Assembly (NCBI RefSeq): GCF_018919145.1
Contig: NZ_JAHLQJ010000014.1
Coordinates: 100,472 to 164,471, forward strand
Direction of reading: 5' to 3'
DNA length: 64,000 nucleotides
Source of the DNA: Paenibacillus brevis
Lineage (GTDB): Bacteria > Bacillota > Bacilli > Paenibacillales > Paenibacillaceae
Shown: positions 59,972-64,000 of the stretch, piece after piece
How positions within the stretch are numbered: position 1 is the stretch's first letter
Layout of the letters: every line of letters starts with the position of its first letter
Notes under the pieces: generated by a model
The model's input: the letters and a program-made list of their open reading frames with translations, nothing else
What the model was told of the DNA's origin: nothing
Database searches by the model: none
Program-made: the position numbers and the translations under genes

Positions 59972-61717
59972 ATGTTTTCAGTCCTAAAAAATTTAAGCTG
60001 GTTCTTCAAGCGTGAGCAAAAGCGGTACCTGGTTGGTCTGGTTCTGCTCATCGTGGCAGGAATCGCAGAGCTTGCTCCCCCGCGTCTGCTCGGCAATGCA
60101 ATCGACGATATTGCCACAGGGTCCATTACCGGGCAATCGCTGACCACCTATATTGTACTCATTCTGGTCGTTCTGATCTTCATCTATCTGATCACCTACA
60201 TATGGATGCATAAATTGTTCGGAGGCTCGAACCTGGTAGAGCGCTTATTGCGCACCCGTTTCATGAATCACCTGCTCGGTATGACACCGCCTTTCTTCGA
60301 GCGCAACCGCACCGGCGATCTGATGGCCCGGGCAACCAATGACCTGCGTTCCGTCGCGGTCACAGTCGGCTTCGGAATGCTGACCCTTACGGACTCCACC
60401 GCTTACCTGTCGGTGATCTTTATCGCGATGAGTACATTGATCAGTTGGAAGCTGACGCTTGCCGCGATTATCCCGCTTCCCTTCATTGCCCTGGCGATGA
60501 AGATTTACGGGAAGATCATCCATGAGCGCTATACTCTTGCTCAAGATGCCTTCGGCGATATGAATGACCAGGTGCTGGAATCGGTATCCGGCATCCGGGT
60601 GATTCGCGCTTATGTTCAGGAGCGGAATGATGAGAAGAAATTTGCGGATATTACCGAGGATGTATTCCGCAAAAACTTGGCTGTAGCCAAAGTGGATGCC
60701 TACTTTGAGCCGACAATCCGTCTCTTTGTAGGACTCAGCTATGCGATCAGTCTGACCTTTGGCATTTATCTCGTATTCAATAATGAGCTGACGCTTGGTG
60801 AACTTGTCTCTTTCAATATGTATTTGGGGATGATGATCTGGCCGATGTTCGCCATTGGTGAGCTGATCAATATTATGCAGCGCGGCGGTGCCTCGCTGGA
60901 TCGTGTTAACGAAACCTTAAACGTGCGTCCCGATGTCATGGATCCTGCTGAGCCTGTCTCTGTTGACTCACCGGATACCATCGAATTTGATAGCCTTACC
61001 TTCCAATATCCAGCTTCAACGGTTACGAATCTTGATCATATCCAGCTATCTGTTGCAAAAGGCCAGACGTTGGGCGTAGTAGGCAGAACCGGCAGCGGCA
61101 AGTCAACCTTGCTTAAGCAGCTGCTGAGAGAATATCCGGCCGGCAGCGGTAAGCTGACGATATCCGGGGTTCCGATTGATCAGATTGCTCTGGATCAGTT
61201 GTATTCTTGGATCGGCTACGTTCCTCAAGAGCAGATTCTGTTCTCCAAGAGTGTCCGGCAGAACATTCAATTCGGCTGCAAGGATGCTTCCGACGAAGTA
61301 ATTATGGAGGCAATCCGGACCGCGGCGTTTGAGCAAGATCTTGAGACATTGTCGGATGGGCTGGACACTCTGGTCGGTGAGAAAGGGGTTGCCCTTTCAG
61401 GTGGACAGAAGCAGCGTGTCTCTCTCGCCCGCGCTTTTATCGCCGAACCGGAGATTCTGATCCTGGACGACGCGCTCTCTGCCGTCGATGCCCGTACAGA
61501 GGCACGGATTATCGAAAATATCCGGACCAAGCGTTCCGGCAAAACCACGCTCATTTCTACACACCGCCTGTCAGCCATTGAGCATGCCGACTGGATTATT
61601 GTCCTGGATAAGGGACGGATTATCGAACAAGGCACACATGAACAGCTGTTGAAGCATGGCGGATGGTACCTTGAGCAATATGAACGACAGCAAGTGGAAT
61701 CGAACCTGACCGACTAA
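59972..61717 (+). CDS. bmrC: ABC drug exporter subunit BmrC-like (YheI)
   Basis: 581 aa (585 in YheI). Six-helix domain, then Walker A GRTGSGKSTLLK, signature LSGGQKQR, Walker B ILILDDALSAVD; Asp replaces the catalytic Glu, as known for the non-canonical site of BmrC. It forms a heterodimer with the next gene's product. AGGAGG selects ATG 59972; the open frame upstream to 59894 overlaps the terminator. Confidence 0.93.
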   Translation: MFSVLKNLSWFFKREQKRYLVGLVLLIVAGIAELAPPRLLGNAIDDIATGSITGQSLTTYIVLILVVLIFIYLITYIWMHKLFGGSNLVERLLRTRFMNHLLGMTPPFFERNRTGDLMARATNDLRSVAVTVGFGMLTLTDSTAYLSVIFIAMSTLISWKLTLAAIIPLPFIALAMKIYGKIIHERYTLAQDAFGDMNDQVLESVSGIRVIRAYVQERNDEKKFADITEDVFRKNLAVAKVDAYFEPTIRLFVGLSYAISLTFGIYLVFNNELTLGELVSFNMYLGMMIWPMFAIGELINIMQRGGASLDRVNETLNVRPDVMDPAEPVSVDSPDTIEFDSLTFQYPASTVTNLDHIQLSVAKGQTLGVVGRTGSGKSTLLKQLLREYPAGSGKLTISGVPIDQIALDQLYSWIGYVPQEQILFSKSVRQNIQFGCKDASDEVIMEAIRTAAFEQDLETLSDGLDTLVGEKGVALSGGQKQRVSLARAFIAEPEILILDDALSAVDARTEARIIENIRTKRSGKTTLISTHRLSAIEHADWIIVLDKGRIIEQGTHEQLLKHGGWYLEQYERQQVESNLTD

Positions 61718-61731
61718 GGAGGTGCCCGTCT

Positions 61732-63798
61732 ATGAACAACCAAACGGGAAAACGACTGTTCAAATATGCATTACATGCCAAAAATACATTTATCCTGGCG
61801 CTGGTTATGTTAGCTATCGGCGTAGCTGCCGAACTGGCAGGCCCATTTCTGGCGCGCGCCATGATCGATGACCATATGCTGGCCATCGAGAAGCCGTTCT
61901 ATGAAACAGCGTCTTCAAGCAAGGAGACGGTCTCTTATGACGGAAGACAGTTTAAGCGGAGTGACCGTTTTGCTCCGGAGGAGGCCAGGGGCCCGGAGGT
62001 TCGAGTGCTGCAGGTTGGCCGTTCCTTCGTACTTGTTGAGGGCGCCATTCCCGAAATATCCGGCGAGCGTTCCTTCAAGGATGGAGTCCTGACTTTATCA
62101 CATCAAGGCGAGGTGCAGGAATATCCCGCAGTCCGGTTGGATTCTGTCGGGGTCTTCTCCTTCTATAAGCCAGAAATTCCGGGTATTCTGAAGCTGATTT
62201 CCTGGTACTTGGTATTCCTCGCTGTTTCAATTCTGATGGAATTCGGGAAGACCTATTGGCTACAATCATCAGCAAACAAAGTGATCCGCAAGCTGCGGAT
62301 TGATGTCTACGCCCATATTCAAAAGCTTCCGGTGCACTTTTTCGACAATCTGCCAGCCGGGAAGGTCGTATCCCGGGTCACCAACGACACTGAGGCCGTT
62401 AAGGATCTGTTCATCGCGGTGCTGGCGAACTTCTTCTCCGGCATTATCAATATGATCGGCGTTTACATCGCTTTATTCATCCTTGATGTCCGGCTCGGCC
62501 TGGTGTGTTTGTTTGTTGTGCCGATCCTGTATGCCTGGATTGTGCTTTATCGAAAGTTCGCGACCAAATACAACACGATTATTCGCTCGCGGTTGAGTGA
62601 GATCAATGCAATTATCAACGAGTCCATACAGGGAATGTCCATTATCCGGATTTTCCGGCGTCAGAAGCAGACCCGTGAAGAGTTTGAAAATCTGAACAAT
62701 GATTACATGAGTCACAGCAACAAAATGCTTAATCTTAATGCCTTTACCTCTCACAATCTGGTGAACGTGATTCGGAGCTTGGCATTCGCAGTTGTGCTGT
62801 GGTATTTCGGCTCAGCCCAATTAAGCGGTGCCGGGATCATCTCGCTTGGGGTTCTGTATGCCTTCGTCGATGTCCTCGGCCGGCTGTTCCAGCCCATGAC
62901 CGGGATGGTCAATCAACTGGCTGCGCTTGATTCCTCCATGGTATCGGCAGGACGTGTGTTCAAGCTGATGGAGGAGCCTGGCGAAGATGTGACAGATGGC
63001 TCCATGCCGCGCTACCGCGGCAACGTCGAGTTCAAGGACGTCTCCTTCGCTTACAAGGAGGATTTCGTATTAAAAAACATTTCCTTCGAAGCCAAGCAAG
63101 GCCAGACTGTCGCGCTGGTCGGTCATACCGGCTCCGGCAAGAGCTCCATTATCAACCTGCTGTTCCGGTTCTATGATCCCCAGAAGGGTACGATTACCAT
63201 TGATGGTAAGCCGGTCAAGGAGCTGCCCAAGCAGTGGATTCGCCAGCATATGGGAATTGTACTGCAGGATCCGTATTTATTCACCGGGACCATTGCTTCC
63301 AACGTCAGCCTGGGCGATGAACGCATCACCCGCGAGACGATCCAGAAAGCGCTCGATGACGTCGGCGCAACGCGAATCTTGAGCCATTTGCCGAAAGGGA
63401 TTGATGAGCCGGTCGTGGAAAAGGGGAGCACCTTATCCGCAGGCGAACGGCAGCTGATCTCCTTTGCCCGGGCATTAGCCTTTGATCCGGCCATCCTCAT
63501 TCTGGATGAAGCTACCGCAAACATTGATACCGAGACGGAAGCCCTGATCCAATCGGCGCTGGAGGTGCTCAAACGAGGCCGCACGACCTTCATTATTGCC
63601 CACCGCTTATCGACGATTCGCAGCGCGGACCAGATCTTGGTTCTGCATCGCGGACAAATCGTAGAGAGCGGCACGCATGAAGAACTGCTCGCGCTCGGCG
63701 GACGCTATTACAAGATGTACCGCCTGCAATCGGGCAATGCCGATCCTGCCGCAAGCATAGCTGCTGCATCCGTACAGTCTGCGGTTAATCAGGGATAG
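61732..63798 (+). CDS. bmrD: ABC drug exporter subunit BmrD-like (YheH)
   Basis: 688 aa. The hallmark of BmrD is seen: an inserted extracellular domain of about 90 residues (50-145; EEARGPEVRVLQVGRSFVL) between helices 1 and 2. Walker A GHTGSGKSSIIN, Walker B ILILDEATANID with the catalytic Glu, and the signature LSAGERQL. With BmrC it makes one working and one degenerate ATP site, as in B. subtilis BmrCD, an exporter of several drugs. AAGGAGG lies 8 bases before the ATG. Gap to bmrC is 14 bp. Confidence 0.94.
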   Translation: MNNQTGKRLFKYALHAKNTFILALVMLAIGVAAELAGPFLARAMIDDHMLAIEKPFYETASSSKETVSYDGRQFKRSDRFAPEEARGPEVRVLQVGRSFVLVEGAIPEISGERSFKDGVLTLSHQGEVQEYPAVRLDSVGVFSFYKPEIPGILKLISWYLVFLAVSILMEFGKTYWLQSSANKVIRKLRIDVYAHIQKLPVHFFDNLPAGKVVSRVTNDTEAVKDLFIAVLANFFSGIINMIGVYIALFILDVRLGLVCLFVVPILYAWIVLYRKFATKYNTIIRSRLSEINAIINESIQGMSIIRIFRRQKQTREEFENLNNDYMSHSNKMLNLNAFTSHNLVNVIRSLAFAVVLWYFGSAQLSGAGIISLGVLYAFVDVLGRLFQPMTGMVNQLAALDSSMVSAGRVFKLMEEPGEDVTDGSMPRYRGNVEFKDVSFAYKEDFVLKNISFEAKQGQTVALVGHTGSGKSSIINLLFRFYDPQKGTITIDGKPVKELPKQWIRQHMGIVLQDPYLFTGTIASNVSLGDERITRETIQKALDDVGATRILSHLPKGIDEPVVEKGSTLSAGERQLISFARALAFDPAILILDEATANIDTETEALIQSALEVLKRGRTTFIIAHRLSTIRSADQILVLHRGQIVESGTHEELLALGGRYYKMYRLQSGNADPAASIAAASVQSAVNQG

Positions 63799-63929
63799 TT
63801 GAATATAGCGCATCATATAACGAAGGGCTGCCCCTGAAGTTCATGCATCGCTCCATTCGGTGCAGTTTCATGCAATTGTGCAGCAACAGCCAATATAAAA
63901 CCAACTAATGATTTTGCCGCGTGACGGAA

Positions 63930-64000
63930 GGCAACGTGTGAAGTATGCTTACGATCGCTGTTGTTCACGGATTCCTTTGATTGAGTAAAATCTGAAATGG
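63930..64000 (-). repeat. Family A repeat, inverted, running off the window
   Basis: On the minus strand AATCAAAGGAATCCGTGAAC, AACAGCGATCGTAAGC and TTCACACGTTGCC match the arm at 4711-4765. Bases 63985-64000 resemble the central loop of the 4597 copy, so the second arm probably lies beyond the edge. The 130 bp before it hold no gene. Confidence 0.7.

Overview
The window reads as a stretch of chromosome from a Paenibacillus-like member of the Bacillales. This is an inference from gene content: guanidinium exporter genes under a guanidine-I riboswitch, a bacillithiol-type YpdA reductase, a futalosine-pathway menaquinone pair, a Bacillus-type replication terminator protein (Rtp), BmrCD-type drug exporters, strong AAGGAGG ribosome sites, many TTG/GTG starts and mid-range GC. 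No rRNA, tRNA, CRISPR, prophage or full insertion sequence is visible. Short palindromic elements of two families occur instead.

Layout. 0-8.4 kb: end of an SNF2 helicase, small genes, an M14-like deacylase, an Frm2-type nitroreductase, a DUF4062 protein coupled to a 62-aa protein, a 206-bp palindromic element, the riboswitch with gdnCD, then namA-mqnB-mqnD. 8.4-14.5 kb: radical SAM/SPASM protein, two DUF4183 proteins (one collagen-like), ClC channel, trypsin-like protease, and a SigA-like sigma factor without region 1.1. 14.5-24.4 kb: a putative small RNA, KDPG aldolase, UPF0173 hydrolase, MFS transporters, a TVP38/GNAT/ABM cluster, and a TrpXYZ-like ABC importer. 24.4-33.8 kb: a coiled-coil protein, three NAD(P)-dependent oxidoreductases, a Fsr-type exporter, an orphan ECF sigma factor, a two-component system and MgtC. 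33.8-37 kb: a five-gene operon resembling E. coli yjfLMC (DUF350, lipoprotein, GspS-like ATP-grasp, secreted Ser/Gly-rich protein). 37-41 kb: azoR, rtp, a 51-bp tandem array, and PTS genes (EIIBC, EIIA). 41-55.6 kb: stress protein, hrpB, gluQRS, a YtrA-type GntR/ABC operon, esterase, RsgA paralog, HAD hydrolase, several very small proteins, ypdA and DUF441. 55.6-64 kb: an ABC half-exporter and APH-fold kinase, a HesB-like protein, and a bmrB-like leader with attenuator followed by bmrC-bmrD.

The most notable signals are four head-to-tail 51-bp repeats lying 355 bp upstream of an rtp homolog and carrying a core close to the B. subtilis Ter core (a candidate array of replication-fork arrest sites), a second SigA-like factor beside a divergent promoter-to-terminator RNA unit, and a leader-peptide attenuator ahead of bmrCD. 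All functional statements are read from sequence and family knowledge; no database search was possible.
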